From assembly GCA_035048815.1 (NCBI GenBank), contig JAUCBN010000049.1, positions 3,851,501 through 3,915,500 on the forward strand: a DNA stretch of 64,000 nucleotides. Direction: 5' to 3'. A model generated the notes under the pieces. That model was not told the origin of the DNA. It did not search any database and saw only the letters and a list, made by a program, of their open reading frames with translations. Below, in pieces: positions 12,963-24,799 of this stretch. The first letter of the stretch is position 1. The number at the start of each line of letters is the position of its first letter. Origin of the DNA: Abelmoschus esculentus (lineage: Eukaryota > Streptophyta > Magnoliopsida > Malvales > Malvaceae). The translations under genes were made by a program, and so were the position numbers.

Positions 12963-13152
12963 TGCATCGGTCGGACACATAGTCACACTTGTATACATGT
13001 TACCCCCACTACGCACGGTCGAACACAAAGTCACCCTTGTTTACGCATGGGTCAACTATATGCACTGTCGGACACAAAGTCACCCTTGTTTACATATAGG
13101 CAAGCTCTACACGCACGGTCGGACACAAAGTCACCCTTGTTTACGTGTAGGC
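12963..13152 (-). repeat. About 50-bp tandem repeat in E1 5' LTR (4 units)
   Basis: Four units, the full set for the family. The second unit (spacer CGCATGGGTCAACTATATG) is the one lost from the 3' LTR of the same element. Confidence 0.85.
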
Positions 13153-14928
13153 ATCATCATTATTCTCATTATTTTTATAGTGCACTCAATCCTAATGACA
13201 TGTCATTTGTATTCGAATCTAAAGTTAGTGTCACTAAGCCAATATCAATTCCAATCATGCATGTTAACTTGCTGCTCATAATGCACTCATTAAATGTTCA
13301 TCATGTGAACTAAAATCATGCTCAACGGCTTTATCAACATAGGGCAAATAACCTCATCACATTCCAAATTCTTTTTCATGCTTACATAAGCCATGAATGC
13401 GTTTATAAACCATGCATTTTCAGCAATTAACATATGCATGCATCATTTCAAATCAAAGATATGCTATTTCAAAATCTTATTGAAACATTATTCACATATA
13501 TGCCGTTACCGAAATAGTCGAAACTTGAGATATTGCATCAACATCATTTAAATCAATTACTCTTGAAATATGGAAAGTTTTCACACTATTCCATAGTCCC
13601 CAAAATAGAACCGAACCAATGCGATTCTCTTTTAACCCGAAATTACTCACCGACAAGCGAAACAAGCCCTCGTCGATGCTCTAACGACAACGCCAATGCA
13701 CCAGCCACTTACGGACCTTCTTGAACTTCCTCTACAACATTAAAAACAGAGCATTTTCACATCATAATATGCTCAAAATAGCAGTCACATCAAACCTCTC
13801 TGAAACTATCCAAAACCTAGCCGAAAAGACCGAAAACTAAGCCGAAACTTATCCGAAACAACATCAGCCCTTAACCTTATGAATCTAACATCTAATCCAC
13901 CTCAATTATGAACCAAAAGCACTTCCAAACCATCCTTATACCTCCAGAAACAAAAGAACACCTAAAACAGCCCCTAAAATAACCGAAAACCACCTTAAAA
14001 CACCACCGATTGCATTATTCTGGGATTAATTTGATATTAAATCATTACAAGACTCAATCAATCATTTAATTGACCAAATATCATAATTAAATCATCCTAA
14101 ATCCAGCATCAATTGAGATCTCAAAAGATTTCACAAAAACTTTCACAAAACTCATAAATCTTGAATTAAAAACACAAAATGAAATATCAATTGTTAACTA
14201 GCAAGCCAATACTTGGGAACTTCAATAAGGAACCTTAGACAAAGATTAGAAATAAGAATTTTACCTTAGATATTTGATCCACCAAAAAGATGAGAAATCC
14301 TCCCTTGATTTCCTTGAAAATGGATGTTGATTTTGCAAAATTGATGAGTAGGTTTTGTAGAGAATGAAAGGATGAGTAAAATGAATTAAATCTTGTTGAA
14401 AATGAAGAAGAAATCAGCAAGTAATTGAAGAAATTTGGAGAAGAAGATGAAGAGAAAGTTTGAGAGAAAAGATGAGAAAATGAGAAGTTACAAAAGAAAA
14501 TGAAAATAAGTTTTTTATTAAAATTAATTAAAACAAATTTGATGGATAATCTTTAATTAAAAATAAAATGGGTTAATAGCCCTCTAAGGATTCTAAGTAT
14601 GGCTTACATTCCAATTTAGTCACTAAAAATCTTAATTTCCGAAAATCACCAATTAAACCCCTAAACTTTTCCAAAAATTACAATTTAGTCACTAGTACAA
14701 AATTAAGCCTAATTAAAAACCAAATTAAGTCTCAATAATATTCCTTTAACTTTAAAACACCATTTTAATATTTTTAAACCTTTTCGCAAAATTATTACTT
14801 GTTTGACTAAATTATTATTATTTTAATTTTTCCGGAATTAATGAACCGAAGAATCCGATTCGACTCGAATTGAATCCCCCAAACCAACACTCAAACTACT
14901 AACCCCAAAACCGGGATGTTACATTTCT

Positions 14929-15878
14929 TGTTTTTAATCATAACATAGGAAGCATGCCTATAGATTACTTCGGGGTCATTGATGTGGTTTATTGTATGCT
15001 TAAGGGTGTTTAATGTGCTTAGGGAGTATGCATATAGTTGGGGGTGATAAAAGGATGTGTTTAGATGGGATTTGAACCAACCAAATTACCTAATTAGTAT
15101 TTTTGGACAAGGGGTATCGAAACAACCTCTAGTGGTATCGATACCCCAAGGCAATTTTGGGGCGGCATCGAACCATGGTTCTATGCCATTACCTCACTGG
15201 ATACCAAGGTATCGATACCACCCAAGGAGGTATCGATACCCTTGGCTTTCGAAGGCTTAATTAGCCACAGCCATGCCATGGTATCGATACCATGCTTGAT
15301 GGTATCGATACCCATGACCAAAAAGGAAGAATTATAAGTGTTGGAAGCTTGTGTTAGGTCGAATAAACTCTCGCAATCGAATATGGATGCTATGAATAAC
15401 ATTTTGAGTTGTAATATCGCCTTGATGCATGATGTTCACTTAAATTCGTATTGGTAAATTAATGTTGGTTTTAGTCCCTATGATTTGTGATCTTTACAAT
15501 TAGGTCCCCAATCATTGAAACATGAAATTGATGATGCTATAATGATCCGATTGATCTGAATTTTAATGTGCGTGTTCTGTACATGTTTAATTGAACCTTG
15601 GTAGATTGAAGTTCCAGTTTATTATAGGAATTAAAGTTATTTGCGTTTTGGTCTTTATGTTTTATATGCGAGTTGAATGATCAATTGTGAATCGAATGTT
15701 TTCATTTTCGTGATGCATGACTTCGACACACATAGGAACTTAATTATGCATCTAGTCTTAAAAAAACATATCGGTTTTCAGGGTTGTTTATCGAATCGGA
15801 CCTTCGCGGGTTTGGTTCGATATTCCCCGTGTAACACGTTAGTACCGGTTCCGTCTAGGCCGGGCTAAGGGGCTTACA
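14929..15878 (+). repeat. S1 solo LTR, right part
   Basis: Continuation of the LTR broken at 3593 by E1. It carries the palindrome array (15111-15313) and ends GGGGCTTACA, followed by the target duplication TTTTC. No tRNA primer site follows, which supports a solo LTR. Confidence 0.85.
15111..15313 (+). repeat. TATCGATA palindrome array in S1
   Basis: At least five exact GGTATCGATACC cores plus one decayed to GGTATCGAAAC, in pairs separated by 8-15 bp, and the central dyad GAACCATGGTTC near 15171. Confidence 0.85.
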
Positions 15879-15883
15879 TTTTC

Positions 15884-16286
15884 TGCAAAGAATTGCAGCA
15901 AAATACAGGGTTGCAGGGGAGGTGCAGCTGGCCTGGAAATAACACATGAGGACAGTAGGCTGCAGGTGTGTCCTTTCTTCCGTTCTGTTTTGTCCGCCCA
16001 CAGTGCTGTAGCATCTTGAAGTCTGATCCCACACTTAAAAATATGCTACAACATCTCTTCCATTCTTTCAACTTTGCCCCAGCAAACTGCACATCACCAC
16101 CAAAGAAAATACCCTTCAAAGCAGCATCTTTAAAAATAAAAGAGAAAAGGGAAAATAAAATAAATAAAAACCTAATTTAAATACAAATGCACATGAAATG
16201 CAACTAAATGCAATACAAATGAACTTGAAATCAAACAAAACCTTAAGTAAAAGGGTACAAAATATATTCTTTTTAGAGCGCTAACA
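15884..16286 (-). repeat. E0 3' LTR, U3 start
   Basis: On the minus strand this begins TGTTAGCGCTCTAAAAAG directly after a polypurine tract. The start resembles the LTR3 start TGATAACTCCACAAAAAGG, and both continue with TATATTTT and CTTTTTACTTAAG-like text. It joins 1-1097 once the S1 insertion is removed, giving an LTR of at least 1.5 kb. No gene is supported. Confidence 0.7.
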
Positions 16287-16323
16287 CCCCCCAAACTTAA
16301 GATATTGCTTGTCCTCAAGCAAT
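16287..16323 (-). other. E0 polypurine tract with upstream hairpin
   Basis: Minus strand TTAAGTTTGGGGGG (16287-16300) abuts the LTR start. Just upstream is a perfect hairpin with 8-base arms ATTGCTTG and CAAGCAAT around AGGA (16304-16323). The same hairpin and tract lie beside the 3' LTR of E2 (28305-28342). Confidence 0.8.
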
Positions 16324-16975
16324 GACATATAAAAATGCTATGGCGTTACTTTCAATCCTTGACAACAGTTTAAGCAGAAAATCAATCCTCAGAATAAAAA
16401 TGTTGTAGCAATCTACATGATATTAAGAAATTCAAGAACTTAAACTTAGACATGATGCCTTGCATGTGTGTGCGGGATTGTATCTAGACTATGCTTAACA
16501 GTGTTAGAAAAATTCTAAGTTCCCTTATTCACTATACCTTAGTTCTTAAGATTACTCCCATGCTACTTCGTATTTTTTAAAAAACTGATTTGAATGGTGT
16601 CAACTCATCACAACTACCGTACTTAACTCTAGGTGAGTATGGAGCAAACATCTCACCCCAAGCTAGTAGGTAGAGTCATCCCGTGACAACTTTCATTCGC
16701 TCATATGATGTAGCATTATTTATTTATGTTCAGAGTTAAGCTAACTTTGGCATAGAGGAGCATCCTTCTATAGTTTCATGCTAAAACATTTATTCGTATA
16801 TATATATATATATATACACTATAGCAAAATGGAGTTTTCTTTCTTTCCGAACTAACTAAGGCATAGATTCTAAGTTCTCTAGAAATTTTCTGATACTCAA
16901 GTATAGGAAACATACAATCGTCTCAATTAAAATTCCAAAGCATCAATTCCTAATTCAGTTCAAGAAAAGACTTTG
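16324..16975 (-). other. E0 untranslated region between two PPT-like sites
   Basis: About 650 bp without a reading frame. It contains a TA dinucleotide run at 16797-16816. Its text matches, in reverse, the region behind ORF2 in E9 (51073-51765), for example the shared AATTTTTCTAA and TTAAGCATAG near 16500 and 51740. Confidence 0.6.
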
Positions 16976-17012
16976 CCACCCCCAAACTTAAGGTTAGCAT
17001 TGTCCTCGATGC
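16976..17012 (-). other. E0 internal PPT-like site with hairpin
   Basis: Minus strand CTTAAGTTTGGGGGTGG follows a short dyad GCATCG-AGGA-CAATGC (16997-17012), directly behind the ORF2 stop. It copies the layout of the true PPT 690 bp downstream. E2 (29095-29129) and E9 (51036-51072) have the same site. Confidence 0.7.
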
Positions 17013-17060
17013 GACTAGAATGAAATGATATGCAAAAATAATAAGAAAAAGTAAAGAAGC

Positions 17061-17978
17061 TTACTTCTTGGCGAGTTTGGTTTTCCTCGTAGCCATGCGC
17101 TTAAGTCTCTTCGCAGGCTGCTCCGGTGGCGATGGGTCAGTTTGAGTTATCTCTGCTTCGGGCTGGTCTTGTGGATCCTCCTCCTCGCATACTGCTGCTA
17201 TATCATGAGTCTATTCCTCCTCCACACCGAATGAAGCGTGTCGTCCAGCAGTACGCTTCACCTTTCGGCGTGAGATGGGGGAACAAATGGATCAGCCAGA
17301 GGGGCCTCAATTCCAGGTGAGTTAAGGTCGAAATCTTCACTACTTAATTGTATAGTCTAGGCCACAAAGGACTTCGATTCAATGGCGAGTCCTTTGCCTT
17401 TGTCCTTGGATGTTGCGGAAGGACCGGCCGAGACCTGGTTAGATGTTGTAGAAGATACAACAGGGGTAGGGGAATACTCTCTTGCTGGTTCTTTAGGGGT
17501 CTTTTCTTTTGGCTTCGAAGCAGGGCTATGCTCGGGCACTGGTGTAGGTTGTTTCTGGTGCTGTTGCTGCGGAGTATGCTAAGGAGGGACTGGCTCTGGT
17601 TCATCTTGGTGGAATATATGAGTTGGGAAATCGGGGAAGTTGTATCCACCATCCGGTTGTAATTCTCAAAAATTCAACTGGAGCACAAAATCTCTCTTCT
17701 GGACATATTTCATGTATGTCATGAACTTGCCATGTAAGTTGGCCAATTGAATTTGTGTCTTTTCTATAGTAGCAGCAGGGTAGTGAAATTTATTGTGACA
17801 TTTTTTTGTCGAGAAAAAGGCTCTCCAGTTGCTGCAACATTTTCTTATGTTCCCATCAACTCTGGAATTTTCTTCAGACCGATTCCCTGCCTTCCCTTTA
17901 CTTGGTAATCTTCATGGTCTTCATACACTTGCTCCTTATGGCAAAGAGTAGTGATTAAGTAGGGAAAGACAAGGGGGC
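17061..17978 (-). pseudogene. E0 ORF2, C-terminal part
   Basis: C-terminal remnant of the extra ORF of Athila-like elements (plant-transposon-type domain, function unknown). It starts mid-domain at 17978 with PLVFPYLITTLCHKEQVYED, which lines up with the FP-L-I-LC segment of ORF2 in E2 and E9. It continues to a Pro/Ser/Lys-rich tail (EHSPASKPKEKTPKEPAREY near 17540) and ends in a basic stretch (RKTKLAKK) with a TAA stop at 17061. Stops near 17826 and frame changes near 17650 break it. The N-terminal half is cut off by LTR3. The basic tail suggests nucleic-acid contact, but nothing more can be claimed. Confidence 0.7.
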
Positions 17979-18240
17979 TGATAACTCCACAAAAAGGCTA
18001 TATTTTAAGCCTTTTTACTTAAGTTATTTGTTGTCCTTAAGTTCATATAGGCTCATTTAGATGCATTTAGGCTCATATCATTGCATGTAGTTCTGTAGTT
18101 ATGCCTTGACATTTTTGTGTGGTAATAGGTGCTATTTCACGAGAAAGGTAGTTCTTTTGAGTTGTGTTGTGCAGGTAAAGAAAAAATGGAAGTTGAGGAT
18201 ATTTTCCACGGCATTCGCATAAGGATAGCGATGGGAAAAT
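17979..18240 (+). repeat. LTR3 fragment a (Athila-like LTR start)
   Basis: Begins TGATAACTCCACAAAAAGG. It matches 51859-52120 base for base apart from scattered changes and is cut at 18240 by the E8 LTR. Start bases TG, similarity to the E0 LTR start and length fit the U3 end of an Athila-like LTR in plus orientation. The same ORF2/LTR3 junction recurs at 51858/51859. Confidence 0.6.
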
Positions 18241-18811
18241 TGTAACCCCCTTATCCCGGCCTAGACAGAACTGGCTCTAATGGGTCACACGGGGAATATC
18301 GAACCAAACCCGTGAAGGCTCGATTCGATAAACGACACTGAAAACCGTTATATTTTTTTCTTTATCGTATCTAAAGGCATAATTATGTTCCTATGTGTTT
18401 CGATTTCATGCAAAACAAGAACGGAAGCAATTCGATCACAATTGAGCACTCAATTAACACATGAGCAACTTAAGGACTAAAACATTAATATTTTAAATTC
18501 TTTTGAAAAGGTAGAAATTCATTCCATCAAAGTTCAATTAAACATGCAAAGAACTCTCATGATATATTTCAGACCAAACGGAGCATTCTAACGTCATCAA
18601 TTACATGCTTCACTAACTAGGGACCAAAATGTAAAACTTTTAATTTCTAGGACTACCTCCAATTTAAGTTAGCAAACTTGAGATTAAATCAACTTTATGC
18701 ATCAAGGTGAAATTTGAACTCAAAATAACATTAGTAGCTACCATAATTAAACATAGAAAGATATCCGGGACTAAAATGCAAAACCGACAACTATCAACTA
18801 ATAACCAATCA

Positions 18812-18983
18812 AAGGTTTCGAAACTTTATGAAAAAGGTTTCGAAACTTTTCCTTGAAAGTTTCGAAACTATCATTCCAGTAAGGTTCTAATATCCAACTA
18901 GCCCGCAAGGTTTCGAAACCTTCCTGGAAGTTTTGAAACTATTTGATAAAAGTTTCGAAACTTTCCCTAAGGTTTCGAAACTA
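18812..18983 (-). repeat. TTTCGAAA palindrome array in E8 LTR
   Basis: Eight copies of (A)GGTTTCGAAACYTT or close forms in about 170 bp. It starts 571 bp from the LTR end, exactly where the TATCGATA array starts in E1. Confidence 0.85.
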
Positions 18984-19910
18984 TATGCCCAGAAACATAA
19001 AATCAATCCCTTTTCAGTAGATTTAACTCATTCAAAACACCACCAATGATCACCATTAACTATATGCATAATTCCTAGGCACCAAGAGCAACTTAAACAT
19101 CCAATTAATACTCAAGTTCAAATAATCAAAGCAACGTTTGCAAAACAAAAGCCAATTCTTACAACAATGTAACCATACCCCATTGCTCTCTTACTACTAC
19201 TACATTTTAGAAAACATACTTGAGCTATTCATCGACATACACTTGGAACCTTGCCTTCCTTGGCCGCCTCGATTAATGTCTCTGCATTGTAAGGTAAAAG
19301 AGAGGGTAAGCATAAGCTTAGTGAAGGGTAAAATATAAAGAAAACACCTTTACAATGCAGCCCATAAGTCCATCAATAAACTCTTTAAATCATGCCATAT
19401 CATGCTCACTAAAAGTATCTCAAACATGGTTTGCAAAACCAAATCCGTTTCCTTATCAAGTGTCAATTATCTCATGCATCTCAAAACTAAAATTCACAAG
19501 ACTTTCATGCTTTTAAAACAACAACAATACTTATGGCCTTTTTAATACATATGCATCTCTATGCATCATCTCAAGTCTTATATGCTATACACCTAGCAAA
19601 GCTTAAACCATACGTACTTTAATGTGCACATCACAAGTCTTATTTGCTAAACACATAGCAACACTTAGGCCATTCTCTTGTGCTCATATCCTTGCACAAA
19701 ACTTATTTAAAACACATGCTTGTGAAAAACATTACATTTTATAAACAACTCTATATCAACATGTGACACAATCTCATGCTTTTCAATGCACAAAAATCTC
19801 AACTCATAAACCATGCATATTGGCAACTAAGTGACTAGCTTTGTTCAAACCTTATACCCATCGAATACTCGGATTCCTTATTCCTTATCAAGAGACACTT
19901 GGTCTCAACA

Positions 19911-20100
19911 TGCATCGGTTGGACATAAAGTCACCCTTGTATACATGTTACCCCCAATACGTATGGTCAGACACAAAGTCACCTTTGTTTACGTATGGGT
20001 CAACTATATGCACGGTCGGACACAAAGTCACCCTTGTTTACATATAGGAAAGCTCTACACGCACGGTCGGACACAAAGTCACCCTTGTTTACGTGTAGGC
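19911..20100 (-). repeat. About 50-bp tandem repeat in E8 LTR (4 units)
   Basis: Four units of the GTCGGACACAAAGTCACCCT repeat in the same order as in the E1 5' LTR, so the array predates the split of the subfamilies. Confidence 0.85.
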
Positions 20101-22043
20101 AACATCAATATTCTCATAATCTTTCTAGTACACTTAATCCTAATGACATGTCATTTGTATTCGTGGTCTTAAATAGTGTCACTAAGACAATATCATAGTC
20201 ATTATGCATGGTAGCTTGCTGTTTTAGAATGCACTCACTATATGTTCAACAAGATGAACCAAATCATGCTCAACGGCTTTATTCGGGAAAAGGGAAATAA
20301 CCACACTTTAATCCAAATCATTCTCATGCTTTAAAAGTCATAGAAACCATCATTAACCATGCATATACAGCAGCTAACACATGCATGCATCATTTCCTAA
20401 TTCAATTCATGCATTGGAAACTTTTCCTTCATATACATCTTTCATAAAACTAATGCAACATTACCAATCATTGGATATGTTACCAAAGTATAGAAATTAA
20501 TAAAACTCATGAAGTATTCAATTGTCAAAACATATCCGATATTAATGGACAATAATGAAAACATACTTTGGACAAAGCACTTCATTTCTCATGCATAAAT
20601 CACATATGTAAAAACTACATTAAGAGCATGTCTAAAATATGACAATTATGGAACGATATGGGAACCGTTAAGAGAGCGAAACCATTTAACTTAGTTTCGA
20701 GTGTGGAGAGGTTTTTCACACCATCCCTACACTCCCAAACCTTTGATAAAACAAGTAAAACATTGCCGATACGGCAGCCCACTCACCACTTGTCCGAAAC
20801 TAGCTTGCCGAAACAAACCGACATTCTCGCCTTTTCCGAAACACCTTATACACTTAGCTCAACACCTTGACCTGTTTTTAACATATCAAAACAGAGGTAT
20901 TAATGCATATTAATGCATTCAATCAACCTCCCACACTTTCCAAACAAGCAGCCACAAAAACTACATTTAAGAAAACCGAAAACACATCCGAAACATATCC
21001 GAAACTTATTCGAACGACCTCCAGCCCTTAGCCAACGAAAACCACAACTTATCAACATCAAAACACAACCAAGAAACATGATATAACCATCCTAAACCAG
21101 CAGCAAACATTCCGCCACCCAAACAAGCCATAAGCCGAAGATCTAAGCTAATTAACACCACCAAAACTTAAGATCCGAGTTTACCCATACAAGAACCATT
21201 AATTCCATGTTAAAACGCAACAAAATTCATTGATTTAACCATTGAAAACCATCAGGTATCACCTTATTACGGGATTGCATCAATTCAATCAAAATTAACT
21301 GATAAAAACCGAAAATCATCAATTAAAACCATAAAACAAATCAAGAACTCAATGCAGTGGATCAAACACTTGGGAATTTCAATAAAGAACTCAAAGTTCA
21401 GAGGTTTGAATGGTTTCTAAAATCCAAACAAGATCCAACCTCCTTCCAATTGAAAAACCCATGAAAACAAGTTGTAAAATGTAAGAAAATTAAAGAGAAA
21501 TAAGGAGAAAATAATGCGAACGAAATTGAATCAAAAAGATGTGATTTACCTTGATAAAATTGAAGAGAATTCTGATTGGAAACCAAGAAAATTAGGAGAA
21601 GTTGAGAGAAAATGGGAAGTTACAAGAAATTGTGATTTTGGTGAAAAATGAGAAATATATCTTAATAAAATCTTTATTGTAATTAAAATGATTTTATAAA
21701 GAGATTTTTAGAAGGTTAGATCTGATGAGAGAGATTGGATAAATAGCCCCTTAAAGATTCTATGTTTTGACCCATTTACATTTTAGTCACTAAAATTGTC
21801 ATTTTTACAAAATAGTCACTATTTTCCAAAATGTCAAGGTTCATAGTGTAATTTTACAAAATTGAGTTTACCAAACTCAAATAGAGTCCAAATAAGAATT
21901 TTAGAGTATTTTTCCATATTTTATTTCCTTTGAAAATCACTTATAAAAATTAATTCACGGATTTAGGTTAATTGGCTTGACCGGTTCAACCGAACCCTTT
22001 ATCCGACCTTGATAACACCTAGGTCCATTTTTGGGATGTTACA

Positions 22044-22060
22044 ACTCTCCCCCACTTAAG
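22044..22060 (-). other. E8 polypurine tract
   Basis: Minus strand CTTAAGTGGGGGAGAGT directly before TGTAACATCCC. It fixes this LTR as the 3' LTR of a minus-strand element whose interior lies to the right. Confidence 0.85.
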
Positions 22061-23768
22061 AAATTTCGTCTTCGAAATTTAAATAGCGAGAAGAAGTAAG
22101 GAACTACTCACTTCCAAACTTCTTTCACTTTTACACAACTTTTTCAGCACCCTACTACCACCAAAAGTGCTCTAAACCACACGACAAACTTGCCACCTAA
22201 ACCTTGATCCTATAAAATAAGATCTTAACATACCTTTCACCCACGAAGGTAATACAAGATTCCAACCAAACATTTACCCTCCTTGGACAACAACAGATTC
22301 GTCCCTCATACCAAAGCAACAACATATAAACCACTACCTCATCTCAACTCTCACAAAAAGAACATAACTCAAAGAGAAACCCTTTTTTCTTATTTAAGAT
22401 CAGTAACCAACTCCTGACAACCACAACGGTTGTCATACTACCACCGTCGAACTAATCCTCTTTTCGATATCCTCCCACATATTAGGTAACCATCTAAGCC
22501 TTTCACTAACCTCCACTCCACACAACGATGCTCTACCAACAAGCCTCAAATTAACTTTACACAAAACTGTCAACACTGTCTTAAGTAAATTCCATCAACA
22601 ACAACACCTTCATTAAGAGTCACATTAACCATACCACAACACCTCAACATACCATCCATCCACCTATGGATGATAAAACCCGACATTCAAATGGCAACCT
22701 ATGTCGGCCCTAATAACCCTTGAATCTTAACATATTATAGATACACCACTCACCGATGTTTCAAATGGGACTTAGAAACCCAAGAAAAATTGTACTCAAA
22801 CAAACGGTTGATCCACCAACACTCATAGGAAAACTCCATACCATCCCCAGAACTTACAACCAAACTTATGATGATTCTTTCTGACTTTAACCTTGGCAGC
22901 TTTCGAAACAACTATACGGATCATATAACATAAAAAAAGATTCTCAACACAAAACTAAACCTTGCCAAACACATCCTCAACTAGACCCTCAACAAACATC
23001 CGACCACGACTTATCCCTGATCAACTTAACCAAGGTAGAGTCCCGCTCATAGCTCCACCATTTTACTAGGTCTCCACATAGATTAACCAAACAACTTCCC
23101 TCGTAATTCCACAACAACCCTAGCTTACCCCACAAAACAAACTCCCATCGCAAGAATCCTTATGTAAGCCAAGTCATCCTCGATAACTAACATTCCACAA
23201 AACATACCATACAAGGAACTTACCAACTTCGTACCAATACCCAACATTATACTCATCTCAACGACAATACTTCCAACTTAAGGTTTAGCTACCATAACTA
23301 ACTCAACACCATATTTCAAACTTTAAGATCCACACATCGTTGAGTGCCTTGAAACTTAACTAAAAACTCCATCCCAAAATCAACTTATCGATAAACCAAC
23401 TATTTTCCCACCTATACCACAACAAAATCCAAGCTTGTAAAACTATTCCTTCCACTCGCTCCAACATCCCTTTTTTTTACAACCTTGCCAAATCAGTAAC
23501 CATGTTGATGAAACATCCACATACATGAACCCACTGAACACCGACTCTCACAATACTTTCCGATAAAAGCAAGCTTACAAGATCGAACAACTGATACAAA
23601 CCATAAACTGTCCAGCAGTCCCCGATACACAACTTCAAACATTACCACAACCTAACTTTAACCGAGGTAAACCCAACTTAACTCCTTATAAACACAACAT
23701 GAGCACTTTTCACCTTTACAGCACAACTAAACCTCTCAGGGTCACAACAAACCATGATTCAAACCCAT
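22061..23768 (-). pseudogene. E8 interior: end of pol, then region W
   Basis: 22061-22250 is a badly decayed end of a chromodomain polyprotein (minus strand AAATTTCGAAGACGAAATTTC precedes the PPT, as in E1). From 22255 on it is region W, matching E1 8623-10240 along its length, for example the rows near 22660 against 8960 and 23270 against 9720. No frame is open. Integrase proper, which lies between W and the chromodomain in E1, is deleted here. The copia LTR cuts it at 23769, and its further interior and 5' LTR are not found in the window. Confidence 0.6.
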
Positions 23769-24014
23769 TGTCGATAATGATAAATACCAGTAACTAAGAA
23801 ATAGAGTTCTTATCTAGTTAGGAGTTTATTCTTATCTTTAAGACTTTTAGATAGAGTTCATCTTTTACTAGATATTAGAGTTTTAGTTATCTTATACTTG
23901 TTATTAGTCTTTAAAATAGAACTTAGGTTCTGTAACTTTTATTGAATTATTTTTCACGATAATAATAAAGTTCCAGAGAGTTTTTTCTTCTCTCACAAAT
24001 TCTGTTATCTTACA
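23769..24014 (+). repeat. Copia 5' LTR
   Basis: 246 bp, TGTCGATAATGAT to ATCTTACA, followed at 24015 by TGGTATCAATATAGG, a mutated match to the initiator tRNA-Met site TGGTATCAGAGC. Short AT-rich LTRs of this size are usual for copia. The left flank is CCCAT; no right flank survives for comparison. Confidence 0.8.
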
Positions 24015-24052
24015 TGGTATCAATATAGGTTTCGATCCTTTGTTAAGAATCG

Positions 24053-24799
24053 ATGAATACATATTCTTCCTCCCAAATCAACACAGAAGACGAAATCAAT
24101 TCGTTTTCTGATGTTAGTCAAGATTCCAACTCTTCGATAGTTACTTGTCATAAACTACTTGGTTCTAATTACTTACAATGGTCCCAATCAGTGAAAATTA
24201 ACATCACTGGCAGAGGGAAATTTGGGTGCATTACTGGAACGGTTAAGAAGCCTCCTGCGACAGACCCAGGATATGAAAGATGGCTACGAGAGAATAATAT
24301 GGTGATGTCCTGGTTAATAAATACAATGGCACCATCCATTGGAGGAAATTTTCTTCTCTATGAAACCGCGAAAGAAGTTTGGGATGTTGTTCAAGAGACG
24401 TATTCCAGTTCCGATAACATATCTGAACTTTTTGGAATTGAGTGTCAAGCCTCAAATCTGAAACAAGAAGATATGAGTGTAACTCTTTACTACAATACAT
24501 TGACAAGATTGTGGCAGCAAGTTGATCTCTTTGAATCAAATGAATGAAAGAACCCAATTGATGCTGCCCTTTACAAAAAGAAGATGGATCAGAAAAGAAT
24601 CTTTTAGTTCCTAAATAGACTTAACAAGAAGTTAGATGACGTTAAAGGCAGGATTTTGAGTACCAAACCTTTTCCTTTAATTCGAGAGGTTTTTTCTGAG
24701 GTTCCAAGGGAAGATAGTAGAGGATCTTTTATGTTGACAGATACTAAACCTAGTGAAAGTTATGCTCTTATCACACACACATCCTCTGCAAATAAATAA
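24053..24799 (+). pseudogene. Copia gag
   Basis: Capsid part of a copia polyprotein, starting at the first ATG 39 bp after the LTR. It shows the copia Gag motif LLGSNYLQWSQSV (residues 35-47) and then WLINTMAPSIG. The frame has stops at 24545 (TGA), 24605 (TAG) and 24797 (TAA) but does not shift: the reading phase from the ATG runs straight into pol, so the original product was a single Gag-Pol. After the last stop comes the zinc knuckle (24818-24870, CNHCKKVGHLRENC), a standard CX2CX4HX4C. Dead as it stands. Confidence 0.88.

Larger units (their letters stand above)
3594..14923 (-). mobile_element. E1: full-length Tekay/Del-like Ty3/gypsy element
   Basis: An 11.33 kb element with two LTRs (3594-6992 and 11503-14923), a primer site for initiator tRNA-Met next to the 5' LTR, a polypurine tract next to the 3' LTR, and a perfect 5-bp target duplication TTTCT (3589-3593 and 14924-14928). 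It lies inside solo LTR S1. The interior holds the start of gag, a long decayed stretch (about 8605-11010), then the end of RNase H, integrase and a chromodomain-like tail. A recognisable reverse transcriptase is missing, so the copy is non-autonomous or heavily decayed. Tekay/Del placement rests on the chromodomain, LTR size and primer site; a phylogeny would need RT, which must be taken from E4. Confidence 0.9.
11503..14923 (-). repeat. E1 5' LTR
   Basis: 3421 bp, TGTAACATCCCGG to GGGGGTTACA on the minus strand. It holds the palindrome array (12053-12255) and four tandem 50-bp units (12963-13152). It is followed at 14924 by the second copy of the target duplication TTTCT. The LTR should contain the promoter for the element; I did not find a TATA box clear enough to mark. 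Confidence 0.9.
18241..22043 (-). repeat. E8 3' LTR (Tekay-type, TTTCGAAA subfamily)
   Basis: 3803 bp, TGTAACATCCCAAAAATGG to GGGGGTTACA on the minus strand, followed on the plus strand by the PPT at 22044. It shares the ends, the 50-bp repeats (19911-20100) and the overall plan with the E1, S1 and E4 LTRs but is clearly diverged, and its palindromes are centred on TTCGAA, not ATCGAT. The bases before it (18236-18240) are AAAAT; the partner duplication is not found because the 5' end of E8 is missing. No gene is supported within it. Confidence 0.85.

Noticed and set aside
12963..13152. Regularly spaced repeats resembling a CRISPR array
   Set aside because: Units are about 50 bp, the 'spacers' are the same in every LTR, and the context is a plant retrotransposon. 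It is an LTR minisatellite.
16797..16816. TA dinucleotide run as a microsatellite of interest (also 51640-51656)
   Set aside because: Short, and at homologous positions in E0 and E9; an ordinary part of that untranslated region.
17965..17978. AAAGACAAGGGGG before LTR3 as a polypurine tract (also 51845-51858)
   Set aside because: Its complement is the ORF2 sequence PLVFP..., continuous with the E0 reading frame, so the purine run is coding sequence read in reverse.
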